A stretch of DNA of 64,000 bases from Nemophila menziesii (GCA_029959085.1 JARWIR010000005.1:38371350-38435349); one strand, 5' to 3'; counted from the first letter of the stretch, positions 12,653 to 21,919 are shown. Made by a program: numbers and translations. Notes: a model not told the origin generated them from the sequence alone.

Positions 12653-12845
12653 GATCACCTTGACGGGGGGTTTAGGTACCGAACTAGTTAATGAATGTAG
12701 GTTAGAAATTATTGACTCTGACGAGCTTAATTAAACCTATGGCCTATTGGGTAATTTGAACTTAAACACTTGAGAGTGGACTATAATCACCCTGACGGGG
12801 TTTGTAGCATTTGAGAGTTGCTCCTTAGTCCACCCTGACGGGGGT
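12653..12845 (+). repeat. Repeated CACCCTGACGGGG motif in the LTR leader
   Basis: Four spaced copies or near-copies (12656-12670, about 12716-12725, 12788-12800, 12831-12844) of CACCYTGACGGGG. Each can form CCC-TGAC-GGG. All lie downstream of the TATA box and hence in the RNA. Comparable clusters occur in all LTRs here. Confidence 0.8.
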
Positions 12846-13242
12846 AAGGAGATTATAGAATCCCGACCAATACAAATTTACCGATTTGTCCCTTAAACAA
12901 TGTATGAAATGAATGATAGTTAGGTAAACCCTTGCGCCTCTCAAGTACTACCTGCTCTTACTTGCGTATCACTTTCATTTACTTGCGTCTTAGCTTTTAT
13001 TTGTATTTTAATATTTGTCTTTCATTCATTAGAATTAATACAAAAACCAAACAAATATATTATTGTCTTTTATTTTCATAAGTGCATCAATCATTAATAG
13101 ATAAGCATTGTAGTCAACCATCCCGTCCTTGGAACGAATCTGTTTTATCAACTATATTACTTGGGACAACCGTACACTTGCGGTTGTGGTTCGATTATCT
13201 TTTGCATTTATTTTTAGAACACACAAAGGACCACCAAGTTTT

Positions 13243-13260
13243 TGGCGCCGCTGCCGGGGA
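13243..13260 (+). promoter_or_regulatory. Element A primer-binding site (tRNA-Asp type)
   Basis: TGGCGCCGCTGCCGGGGA starts six bases after the LTR. It is complementary to the 3' end of plant tRNA-Asp (as used by Athila elements) with about one mismatch. Confidence 0.85.
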
Positions 13261-13373
13261 CGGTAGCGTGTGACCACGGTGTTTATCCTTTAGTGATAGT
13301 TGCATTTATTTTTGTTTTTATCAGTTTTACGCTTTTTGCTTGTTTAGTTTTCTCAGGTTTTTAGGTTTGGTGT

Positions 13374-16112
13374 ATGCGAAGAAGGCTCAGATTTGAACCG
13401 CTAGTTCAAATCCTTGATAATCCGGATTCGTTAATCAGACTTGCAAATAAGGAAAGAAGAGAACAAGAGGAAAGAGAAATGGTGAATATTCAAAATCCAT
13501 GGTTTACTAATGGTCCACCAGAAGTTCCATTCCGTGCCCCTGCTATAGGAGTAGGTGCTCCAGATATAAATGTTCCGAAGTTTCGTCCAGATCCGGGTAT
13601 GATAGCTCAATTCCAAAACTTTGGAAATTTTCGTGGTAGAGTTGGAGAAGATCCTCTTAGAGCGATACAGAAATTCAAACAGATATGTGATTCTTACATC
13701 ACACAAGGAGTTTCAAAAGAACAGATGTACTACGCTGTGTTTAAATTTTTTGTTATTGATGGAGCAAGCGAATGGCATGATACACAAGATCCGACACAAA
13801 TAACCAATTGGGATCAATTAGAAGCTGCGTTCTTCGACAGGTATTATCCGAGTAATATGAGATTAGATGCTGAATTAGAGTTGACTAATTTCCGTCAAGA
13901 ATACGATGAAACTGTGGGTAAGAGTTGGACAAGATTTCAGATGTGCTTACGTAGAGTCCCCAATCATGGCTTTTCAGAACAACAACAATTAAAAATATTT
14001 TATAGAGGCCTTGATGGGACTTCAAGAGAGAAATTGGATATGCTATGTGGTGCAGGTTTTCTTCAAGTGCAACCCGCTCATGCAAAGATCATCTTAGAGA
14101 GAACAGTCAAGAATGAAGTTGGGTGGAGTTCAGTAAGAACACCAGTTAAAAGAGTGAATAATGTTGATATGGAAGAAAAGTTTGCTACGCTAGAGACAAA
14201 GCTTCAGACCACACTAGAACAACAATTGAGACAACTTACTCTAGCCGTGAAAGAAGGTTTCTCGAATAAAAGAGGTGAGGTAAAGGTTGCACAAGAGGTA
14301 TATGGATGTGAGTATTGCGGTGTTAATGATCATAGTTGGGAAAATTGTCAAAACAATCAAGAATCCGTGATGTTCGTGTCCAATAGAGGTAACTTTAATT
14401 CAAGTGGTAATGGATATCAGCCTAACAGAAACCATCCGGGGTTTCAATACTCAAATCCTGATGGGGCAGCAAATCCTACTTATGCGTATCAACCGCGTCC
14501 CCAAGGTAACAACTACAATCCAAGACCACACAACAATTATCAAGGAGGACAGAATCAAAATTATGTTCAGAGACAAGCTCCTCAAGACAATTATGATGAC
14601 ACAATGAATCAGAAAGCCTTACCTGCCCATCCACAAGAAGGAGTTAACCTTCAGAAAACAGTTGAAAGTTTAATCGCTCTTCAGACACAAGCTATGGAAC
14701 GTCAAAACGCAGCATGGGAACGTCAAAACGTAGTTGAAGCAAATATGAAGATATTCCAGAATCAGCTAAGTCAAATTAATAAACAGTTGAATCAACGTCC
14801 ACAAGGACAACTTCCTAGCGATACTGAGAATCCAATCCAAATCGAAGATTGTAAAGCTATTACTCTCAGAAGTGGTAAGAACCTTCCTCCACCTCCTTTT
14901 CCGATTATGAAAGAAAAAGAAGTTAGAAAAGAAAAAGAGGTGGTGACTGAAGATAAAGAAGTTGAAGTAGAAGAAGTGGAGAGGCCTAATGAAATTCCGA
15001 AGAAGAAAGATGATACTATAATAAGCCGTCCTCCTCCACCATTTCCATCAAGAGTCCAGAAGAAGGGTGATATGGCTGATTATCAAAAATTCTTTAACAA
15101 GGTAAGAGGTCTTAGCATAAATATTCCGTTGCTAGAAGCTATTCGAGATGTACCCAAGTATGCAAAGTTTCTGAAAAGAGCCCTCACCAACAAACGGCCG
15201 TATTGTGATAATGAAATGATTGGCTTACCTGAAGAATGTAGTGCTATTTGTCAAGGTAAATTACCTCCAAAGTTAGTTGATCCTGGGAGCTTTACAATTC
15301 TGATATCTATTGGTAATGAATGGAGAGGTAAGGCACTATGTGATTTGGGTGCAAGCATCAATCTTATGCCCAAATCAATCTTTGATAAGCTTAATATTAA
15401 AGCAAGACCCACTTCTATGGTCTTGCAAATGGCGGATCGATCTCTTGCACATCCGGAAGGCCGAATTGAAGATGTCCTCGTTAAGGCAGGTACGTTATTT
15501 TTTCCCGCTGATTTCGTTATACTTGATTACGACGCGGATAGGAATGTCCCCATCATTTTGGGAAGACCATTCCTAGCCACGGGGCGTACTTTGATTGATG
15601 TAGAAAACGGCGAAATGATCATGAGAATCCAAGACGAGGAGATGAAGTTTAATGTGTTTAGACCTATGAAGTTTCCGGATTCCAATGAAGAATGTTTTCG
15701 TGTAGATGTAATGGAACCGGTAAGAAAAGAGCCAATCAATGTGGTGGAAACCTTAGGGGTGGAGGAAAAAGAACTAAGAAAGAAACCACCGATCAAAGTT
15801 CCTCCAAATCCTAAGAGAAATCCACCACTCAATCATGCGAAGAAGAAAGAGAAAACACGTGTCACGAAAGTTCCAAAGGAACCTAAGAAGGAAAGGAAGA
15901 AAAAGGAGTTTAAAATAGGCGAAGAAGTTGCTATGAAAAAAACTAAACCTCCTCCAAAGACATGTGAATCAAAAAGCTCTTGGCTCGGACCATTCGTGGT
16001 TGCAAAAGTTATCTCAGATAAGTTAGTTGGAATAAAAGCCAAGGGATGTAAATTTCGAGTTGAAAATATTGACAACCTCACTCACTGCTGGGGAGGTTAT
16101 GTCAATGACTAA
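13374..16112 (+). CDS. Gag-protease polyprotein with integrase-C-terminus-like tail, 912 aa
   Basis: An intact ORF starting at the ATG that follows the leader phrase TTAGGTTTGGTGT, also found in element F. Residues about 40-250 are retrotransposon Gag capsid (FRPDPGMIAQFQNFGNF, then FFDRYYPS). A C-X2-C-X4-H-X4-C zinc knuckle (CEYCGVNDHSWENC) is near residues 315-328, and an Asn/Gln/Pro-rich linker and coiled-coil-like stretch follow. An aspartic protease domain at about 640-750 has DLGASINLMP as the active-site loop, with Leu in place of the usual Thr or Ser (common in Athila proteins), and the flap-side ILGRPFL. A Lys/Pro-rich spacer leads to SSWLGPFVVAKV...LTHCWGGY, which resembles the end of plant gypsy integrases. 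RT, RNase H and the integrase core are missing without breaking the frame. Gag would assemble the particle, and pol must come from a partner. Confidence 0.93.
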   Translation: MRRRLRFEPLVQILDNPDSLIRLANKERREQEEREMVNIQNPWFTNGPPEVPFRAPAIGVGAPDINVPKFRPDPGMIAQFQNFGNFRGRVGEDPLRAIQKFKQICDSYITQGVSKEQMYYAVFKFFVIDGASEWHDTQDPTQITNWDQLEAAFFDRYYPSNMRLDAELELTNFRQEYDETVGKSWTRFQMCLRRVPNHGFSEQQQLKIFYRGLDGTSREKLDMLCGAGFLQVQPAHAKIILERTVKNEVGWSSVRTPVKRVNNVDMEEKFATLETKLQTTLEQQLRQLTLAVKEGFSNKRGEVKVAQEVYGCEYCGVNDHSWENCQNNQESVMFVSNRGNFNSSGNGYQPNRNHPGFQYSNPDGAANPTYAYQPRPQGNNYNPRPHNNYQGGQNQNYVQRQAPQDNYDDTMNQKALPAHPQEGVNLQKTVESLIALQTQAMERQNAAWERQNVVEANMKIFQNQLSQINKQLNQRPQGQLPSDTENPIQIEDCKAITLRSGKNLPPPPFPIMKEKEVRKEKEVVTEDKEVEVEEVERPNEIPKKKDDTIISRPPPPFPSRVQKKGDMADYQKFFNKVRGLSINIPLLEAIRDVPKYAKFLKRALTNKRPYCDNEMIGLPEECSAICQGKLPPKLVDPGSFTILISIGNEWRGKALCDLGASINLMPKSIFDKLNIKARPTSMVLQMADRSLAHPEGRIEDVLVKAGTLFFPADFVILDYDADRNVPIILGRPFLATGRTLIDVENGEMIMRIQDEEMKFNVFRPMKFPDSNEECFRVDVMEPVRKEPINVVETLGVEEKELRKKPPIKVPPNPKRNPPLNHAKKKEKTRVTKVPKEPKKERKKKEFKIGEEVAMKKTKPPPKTCESKSSWLGPFVVAKVISDKLVGIKAKGCKFRVENIDNLTHCWGGYVND

Positions 16113-16127
16113 AGGAATGAGGTAACC

Positions 16128-16144
16128 CGTCGAGCTTAACGACG
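16128..16144 (+). other. Hairpin just after the gag-pro stop
   Basis: CGTCG-AGCTTAA-CGACG lies 15 bases after the stop codon. Equivalent hairpins follow or overlap the ORF end in elements B (38445-38463), C (54572-54588) and D (47799-47815). From memory, similar sequence follows pol in Athila-type elements. Confidence 0.75.
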
Positions 16145-16344
16145 TTAAACAAAAGCCATTTCTTGTATATTAGTTTAAGTATTTCAATTTCGTAGTTTAG
16201 TTTAGTTTGATTTTCGTTAATTTAGGGTTTATTATTAAGAAATGAGGAAGGGTAGTTGTTTTTGATGATTTCAGGGGTATAATGGTCATGAGTTTGGGGT
16301 CAAAACGAGGAGAAAACGAAAAATTATGGAGTCAACAGCAGGTT

Positions 16345-16680
16345 TGACCGGCTAGCCGGCGGATACGCAGGCATACCGGCCAAAACGCTGAAGACCCCCA
16401 AACTCTCTGACCACTGCGTCAGCGATGACGCAGCATTGCTGCGTCACCATTCGCGCCAGCGAGAAATCCACCGGCATGCCGGCGAATCCGCCGGCTAGCC
16501 GGCCAACTGGAGGAAGAGTTTCTGGTCCTTGCGTCAGCGATGACGCAAGGTTGCTGCGTCATCAATTGCGCCATCGAGATTTCACAGGCATACCGGCGAA
16601 TCCGCCGGCTAGCCGGTCAAGGATTTCAAATTCCCTGACCATTGCGTCAGCGACGACGCAATGCACTTGCGTTTTGAGGT

Positions 16681-16711
<31 letters not shown>

Positions 16712-16785
16712 GCCGACCTCTTGGCCGGCATACCGGCGGATCGGCCGGTATACCGGCGAATCCGAAGGCATACCGGCCAGCTGTT
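16345..16785 (+). repeat. Palindrome island of element A
   Basis: A GC-rich noncoding stretch with about three tandem units of roughly 110-120 bp. It holds perfect 12-bp palindromes of the form CCGG-NNNN-CCGG: CCGGCTAGCCGG (16348-16359, 16491-16502, 16605-16616), CCGGCATGCCGG (16471-16482) and CCGGTATACCGG (16745-16756), besides imperfect GCCGGCATACCGGC copies. A run of 26 A (16682-16707) interrupts it. Reading frames through it are not conserved and I do not call them genes. Confidence 0.85.
16414..16663 (+). other. Three GNRA-capped hairpins within the island
   Basis: Each unit has TGCGTCA-GCGA-TGACGCA or a close variant: 16414-16433 (8-bp stem), 16527-16550 (10-bp stem), 16640-16663 (9-bp stem, one mismatch next to the loop). 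Flanking pairs change together between units (C-G, T-A, T-A next to the core). Confidence 0.8.
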
Positions 16786-17114
16786 ACGAGAGGCGGTTTT
16801 AACTTCATTAAACCTAGTTTTTTGCATCTTTTCCAAGCCAAACCCTATAATCCGAATTCTCGCCTCCTACCACTCCTAAAATCATCATCAAAACAACATC
16901 ATACCACCAATCCTTCCCTCTAAACATCATCCAAGATCACAATCAAACCATTAAACTTCCAAAATACCAAAGCTTCACACTTTAATCCGAAGTTTTCTTT
17001 CACCAAAGCTAAAATTAATCCATAATTCAAACCCAAACCTTCAAGAACACTAAAATCACAATTTTATCCAAACCTTTTGAGGGTCTTGAAGCTTTGAGTT
17101 TGGGGTCATCGGAG

Positions 17115-17309
17115 ATGACCATGAAGGTTAGGAAAGGTACGAAGAACATGGTGAAGAAAGAGAATTGGGTATTGAGGAAGATTTTGAAAGAAGAGATGAT
17201 GCTTAGAGGGCAAGTAATAAATGAAAACGTGGTAAACGTGAAGAAGTTCGAGGTAATGAAGAACACTTTAAACGCAACCATCGATGAAGAATTCAAAACC
17301 TCAACTTGA
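17115..17309 (+). CDS. Short second ORF, Lys-rich, 64 aa
   Basis: It begins MTMKVRKGTKNMVKKENW and is rich in Lys. The start context, TTTGAGTTTGGGGTCATC then ATGACC, is shared with elements B, C and D, and D encodes a nearly identical start (MTMKVGKGTKNMMK). It sits where Athila elements carry their env-position ORF, and element B has a 321-residue ORF at the same place, so this is probably the truncated front of such a gene. No domain is recognised. Confidence 0.5.
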   Translation: MTMKVRKGTKNMVKKENWVLRKILKEEMMLRGQVINENVVNVKKFEVMKNTLNATIDEEFKTST

Positions 17310-17401
17310 ACGCAACACCGACACCAGCCTCGCGCTGGTTAAGATACGTTTTCTTTCCTTTCTCATTTAGTGTAAATTATTTTATTGCTTTGAGTCTTTT
17401 C

Positions 17402-17421
17402 GAGTCGTGGGGACACGACTC
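17402..17421 (+). other. GNRA-capped 8-bp hairpin (element A)
   Basis: GAGTCGTG-GGGA-CACGACTC is followed by TTTTTGAGTTTGGGGT. It is a perfect stem with a loop of the GNRA form, conserved at the equivalent point in elements B, C and D. Confidence 0.85.
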
Positions 17422-18078
17422 ATTTTTGAGTTTGGGGTGGGGTTCGTTGCCTCATCCCAGTTTTTATGTGTGTGTTTTAATTGCTTTCAATAAAATAATT
17501 TTCGGAGTTGCGTTTGACTATAGAAGATTTTAAATGTTCCTTTAAGCATACTTTTGATGAATTAATGATAGTAAATAGTGGACTTTAGGGATTGACATAG
17601 AACGCACTTACAATTGCATGCGAACATAGGTAATTGATAGGAAAAATTAATGAACAATGCAAATGAAGTAAGCTTGTACTTAAGGAATATGTTTGGTGTG
17701 TAGAACGTGAAATCCTAATTAGTAGAGAACCCACCTAGATATGAACTAAAGACAAGCTTTGTACTTAGGAAAATGATAGGGGCAGTTCTTTGTTAGCCAT
17801 TTGAAGCCTTTTAGCTTGCTATCCCTTATATTATAATTTTATCCGTCTTAGCCCAATTTTGAGCCTAAAGCCTTTTCTTTTGTAGCCACAATATAAGCCC
17901 ATTATCCTTTAGATTATTAGGCATGACCAAATGACCCGCACTTGAATCACAACCCTGAGACTTGTCTCGAGCTTGAGTTTGGGGTGGTGGGACCACATTT
18001 GGGAAATTACATTGGGAAGGGATTATATGTGTTTGTATTGAGGCACAAAAATGTAGATGATATGATTATTTTGTAACC

Positions 18079-18254
18079 CTTTGCCGGGATTTGAAAAGAA
18101 AAAAAAAAGAGAAAAAGAAAAAGAAAATTATAAGAGACATGACTTTTCACATCAAAACGAGGGTCATGGGTATCTTGTACAAAAAAAAGAAAAAAAAAAT
18201 GAAAAAAGAAGTGAAAAAGAAAATAAAAAGAAAGAATAAAATAAACCGGCAAAG
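18079..18254 (+). other. Stem-closed purine-rich domain (element A)
   Basis: CTTTGCCGG (18079-18087) is complementary to CCGGCAAAG (18246-18254). Between them lie A/G-rich runs and a conserved segment AGAGACATGACTTTTCACAT, with GGTCATGGGTATCTTGTAC further on. The same pair of blocks bounds a similar domain in B, C and D. Confidence 0.75.
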
Positions 18255-18782
18255 TGGAATATTTTTGGAAATCATCTTAGTTTTAATTGGGTTGACATGG
18301 GGATGCAACATTAGCGCGTCAATTGGGTGAGTGAGAACATTTTTGAGCGTAAACTCAAACTCGAGGACATTGTTGATGGTAAGTGAGGAGAGAGCCAAAA
18401 GCTCACTTCAAATTTACCAAATATACATCCATACCGTCCTTAAGCCATTATTAAAACCGTAAAGACCTCTTGATTCTTAAGTACATAGTGAATTTATAAT
18501 TCTGTTGATAGGGAATATACTAGGTGGAGCGTTCAAAGCAAGTTAGGATTAATGATCACCCTATAGCCATCATACAGAGATGAGTACAAGTGTAACCTTC
18601 AAGCATTGCGACTTTAATTTTATGATTGAGATTATTTATGTTTGATGTTGCATGATTAGTGTATGTATATGTTAGTTCTTAATGTTTGCTATATGAGATT
18701 TATCTTTAGCATTGCTTTAGGGTGTATTTGCTAGCTTCTATTTTCTCTTGCATCTACTTCACTCCCCTTGTTTTTAGTTTTG

Positions 18783-18818
18783 CTTTGTCGGGACGACAAA
18801 GGTTTGAGTTGGGGGTCT
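18783..18818 (+). promoter_or_regulatory. Polypurine tract with adjoining hairpin (element A)
   Basis: The hairpin CTTTGTCG-GGA-CGACAAAG (18783-18801) directly abuts GTTTGAGTTGGGGGTCT (18802-18818), the plus-strand primer tract that ends at the 3' LTR start at 18819. Confidence 0.85.
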
Positions 18819-20404
18819 TGATGTCTCCTTAATTGTTCGTATTTTCGACCCTTAGGAGACATCATTTTTGGTGTTTATTTGACTATCTAGATAGACTTTT
18901 GGACTAAATATGCAATAATATGATTTTCCTCTTTTATTTCTAGCATTTTTGATTTATTAAGCTTTTGCGCGTAATATTGGTATTTTTAGTGAAGATTTTA
19001 CAGGTTTAGATGTTAGCTAGAAGAGGAATCCAAGGAGAAAGTCAAAGATCGCGATATAGAGTCAAAACTTGAAGATAAAATCCCGAAGATATTATTTTTA
19101 GAGCTGAAAATCCATTTTCCAGGCTATAGATTGCTGATTTCGAGGTGCTTAAGAGATGATTTAGCCGCTGACCTTTGAAGAGAAAACATTCCTTATCGAG
19201 TTACGGAACTTTAGCAACTGGAATGAGGTCAATCGGAGTTGTAACGCATCGGGAAAAGCCGTTTTAGTGAAGGTGTATCAGCAGTTACGGGATTTTGGGC
19301 TTAGAATTTGGGCTTGGACATTTAATTATTGATTTATTCCTAAGTCCAAGCCCTAATCCGTTTTTAACATTATAAAAGGGCTTTAGACCTCTATTTTTCA
19401 GACAAACTTCATATCTTTTTCATAATACAACATACGCTTAAGAGTCAGACACCAGAGAAGAAGCTAGAGGCAGGAAGAGAAGAAGCAAGAGCTGGAGACG
19501 GTCTATATCTCCACTTCTCAGCCAATTCAATTCCGTAATTAGGTTCTTCTATTTTATTCTGTAAAACATGTTGAACCTATTTATTTCTTTAGTTTTTATC
19601 TTTTCAATTATTATGAGCTAAACTAATTTAATGCTTGAGAACGCATAATGGGTTAATCCCAATTTGATTTCGTTTTATACATTTGGATTTGGGATTATTA
19701 TTATTTAAATCAAATTGGGTGAATTGTATTTTTCTTTAATTTGCGCTTTATCTACTATAATTGACGTAATTAACCAATCATAGGTCTTAGTATCTAGGCT
19801 ATTCCAATTAGTGGCGATTGGATCACCTTGACGGGGGGTTTAGGTACCGAACTAGTTAATGAATGTAGGTTAGAAATTATTGACTCTGACGAGCTTAATT
19901 AAACCTATGGCCTATTGGGTAATTTGAACTTAAACACTTGAGAGTGGACTATAATCACCCTGACGGGGTTTGTAGCATTTGAGAGTTGCTCCTTAGTCCA
20001 CCCTGACGGGGGTAAGGAGATTATAGAATCCCGACCAATACAAATTTACCGATTTGTCCCTTAAACAATGTATGAAATGAATGATAGTTAGGTAAACCCT
20101 TGCGCCTCTCAAGTACTACCTGCTCTTACTTGCGTATCACTTTCATTTACTTGCGTCTTAGCTTTTATTTGTATTTTAATATTTGTCTTTCATTCATTAG
20201 AATTAATACAAAAACCAAACAAATATATTATTGTCTTTTATTTTCATAAGTGCATCAATCATTAATAGATAAGCATTGTAGTCAACCATCCCGTCCTTGG
20301 AACGAATCTGTTTTATCAACTATATTACTTGGGACAACCGTACACTTGCGGTTGTGGTTCGATTATCTTTTGCATTTATTTTTAGAACACACAAAGGACC
20401 ACCA
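18819..20404 (+). repeat. Element A 3' LTR
   Basis: 1586 bp, apparently identical to the 5' LTR, ending at GGACCACCA before the TSD GATAT. Confidence 0.95.
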
Positions 20405-20409
20405 GATAT

Positions 20410-21330
20410 CTAGATATCCTAGGGATTGTACATATTTTGTTAGGCTTGTTTTTTTAATTGTTCGTTTGTTCTTTTTTTATTATGGATTTTGACGTATGGT
20501 ATTTTTATTTTGGGTGAATGACATATAGGATTTTGGAGACTAGATTTCGTCCTATAGGAACTAGTAACAATCTTATTTCTTTAAAGGGACCTTTAGTATG
20601 ACCAAATATTAAAATATCCTTTCATATAAAACAAAAATCACTAAAAGGCAAAAATAAAGTGACAAGATTATTAATTCAATGAGTATTAAGTTGTTGAGGT
20701 TTGGCACTGTTCAATTTCGGCCACCAGCACCGTCCAACGCCGGAATTAAATATAGAGTATCGGGGAAAAAATATAGTATCGAAAAAAAAATATAGAGTAT
20801 CGGAAAAAATAGAGTATCAAAATTAAAATAATGAGTATCGGAAATTTGATAAATACCCAGTTAAAAAACACATAATATTATTATAAAATATGGAGTACTC
20901 TATAAAAACTGCGGAGTACTCAATAAAAATATAGAGTACTCAATAAAAAATATAGAATTCAATAAAACTAAGGAGTAATGTACAAAATAATTATATTTTA
21001 TTTACTTTTTAAATAAAAAACTATCACAATAATTAATACAATACCAAAAAAACTAGATATGGTAGATGCTTCTTCCCTACTCCTACCACTTGAAACAGAA
21101 GGGAGAAAAACTAGATCTGGTCAATGCTTCTTCCATTTACTCCCACCACTTGAAACAGACGGGTCTACTAAAGGACCTGACCAATTTTGAACCGGCTCTT
21201 TCATGTATGTACACGAGGTAGAGGAAAGAACTTTGAAAGTTAACCAAATATTCCTCAAACTTTGTTTTTTACCACCGTTTCCATCCATTACCTTTAAGGC
21301 CACGTGGTAGCAGTATTTACGTGATTATTA
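20410..21330. other. AT-rich unassigned sequence with degenerate repeats
   Basis: No gene seen. From 20745 to 20970 there are loose repeats of AAATATAGAGTATCGG and GGAGTACTCNATAAAAA. At 21055-21165 a phrase of about 60 bp (GGTNNATGCTTCTTCC..ACCACTTGAAACAGA) occurs twice in tandem. Confidence 0.5.
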
Positions 21331-21919
21331 TTAGGGGGAAATTTCCAAATGGTCCCTGAACTATCCATGTTTTGTCCCTGAACGGAAAAAATAAGTGAAT
21401 ATCTCGAACAGAGATCTTAAGCATGGAGTTTCTCCGGTGAAGCAAAGCGAAGCCGGCGCCATGGCTGGGTTCGAGGTTCTCCATCAGAGATCTACTTCTC
21501 ACGAACTTCTGTAACAATGGCGGCCTTTTCACGCCAGATTGGAGATCCAGCCATGGAACAGCTTCATCCTTCTCACGTCCTTCTTCTCCAGCGAAGATCT
21601 CACGGCCTTCTGCAACACGGTTACTTGACTTTTGAAGAAGGAGAGCGACTTGGCTTATGAGATCGACGGCTGAGCTACTGCAATATGGATCTGCCACCCC
21701 TTCACCACCTCGAAAATCGCCTAGATCTGCTACACTTCACCCCTTCGCCACCACTTCATGAGCGAATTTCATTAAAACCAGTGGGTCTCATGGAGCTTTC
21801 ATGAACGACTTTCATTGATGGAGCTCTGTTCAAATCCATCTGGCGGGATCGTGTATAAAGTGCTATCAAGCCCGATGGTTTTCATGAGTAAAGAAGAAAG
21901 AGAGATGAGAGAGAAAAAA
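21331..21919. other. Possible transposon terminus and leader-like sequence
   Basis: GGGGGAAATTTCCAAATGGT at about 21334 looks like the end of a MULE-type element, but I find no matching opposite end. Sequence to the right contains CGAAGATCTCACGGCCTTCTGCAA, resembling the leader of MULE X. An open frame on the minus strand (21317-21697) runs across the presumed terminus and has no recognisable domain, so I do not call it a gene. Confidence 0.3.

Larger units (their letters stand above)
11651..13236 (+). repeat. Element A 5' LTR
   Basis: A 1586-bp LTR, TG...CA. U3 is about 550 bp up to the TATA box, leaving a very long transcribed R/U5 of about 1 kb. Related LTRs bound elements D and F. Confidence 0.95.
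11651..20404 (+). mobile_element. Element A: complete non-autonomous Athila-like LTR retrotransposon
   Basis: The element is 8754 bp and flanked by GATAT at 11646-11650 and 20405-20409. Two 1586-bp LTRs run TGATGTCTCC to GGACCACCA, and I found no mismatch between them over the stretches read side by side, which implies a very recent insertion. The tRNA-Asp-type primer site, the 3' polypurine tract and the position of a second small ORF after gag-pro fit the Athila lineage of Ty3/gypsy. Reverse transcriptase, RNase H and the integrase core are absent, so movement needs proteins from another element. Confidence 0.95.

Noticed and set aside
15527..16081. Minus-strand open frames inside gag-pro of element A
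   Set aside because: Shadows of the strongly coding plus-strand frame with its zinc knuckle and protease motifs.
16425..16879. Open frames on both strands through the GC-rich island of element A
   Set aside because: They are caused by palindromic tandem repeats and a poly-A run; frames are not shared between units or with element B.
18091..18330. Lys-rich open frame
   Set aside because: Translation of A-rich sequence inside the structured 3' region; related elements do not keep the frame.
21317..21697. 126-codon open frame, minus strand
   Set aside because: It runs through a presumed transposon terminus, has no recognisable domain and resembles MULE leader sequence.
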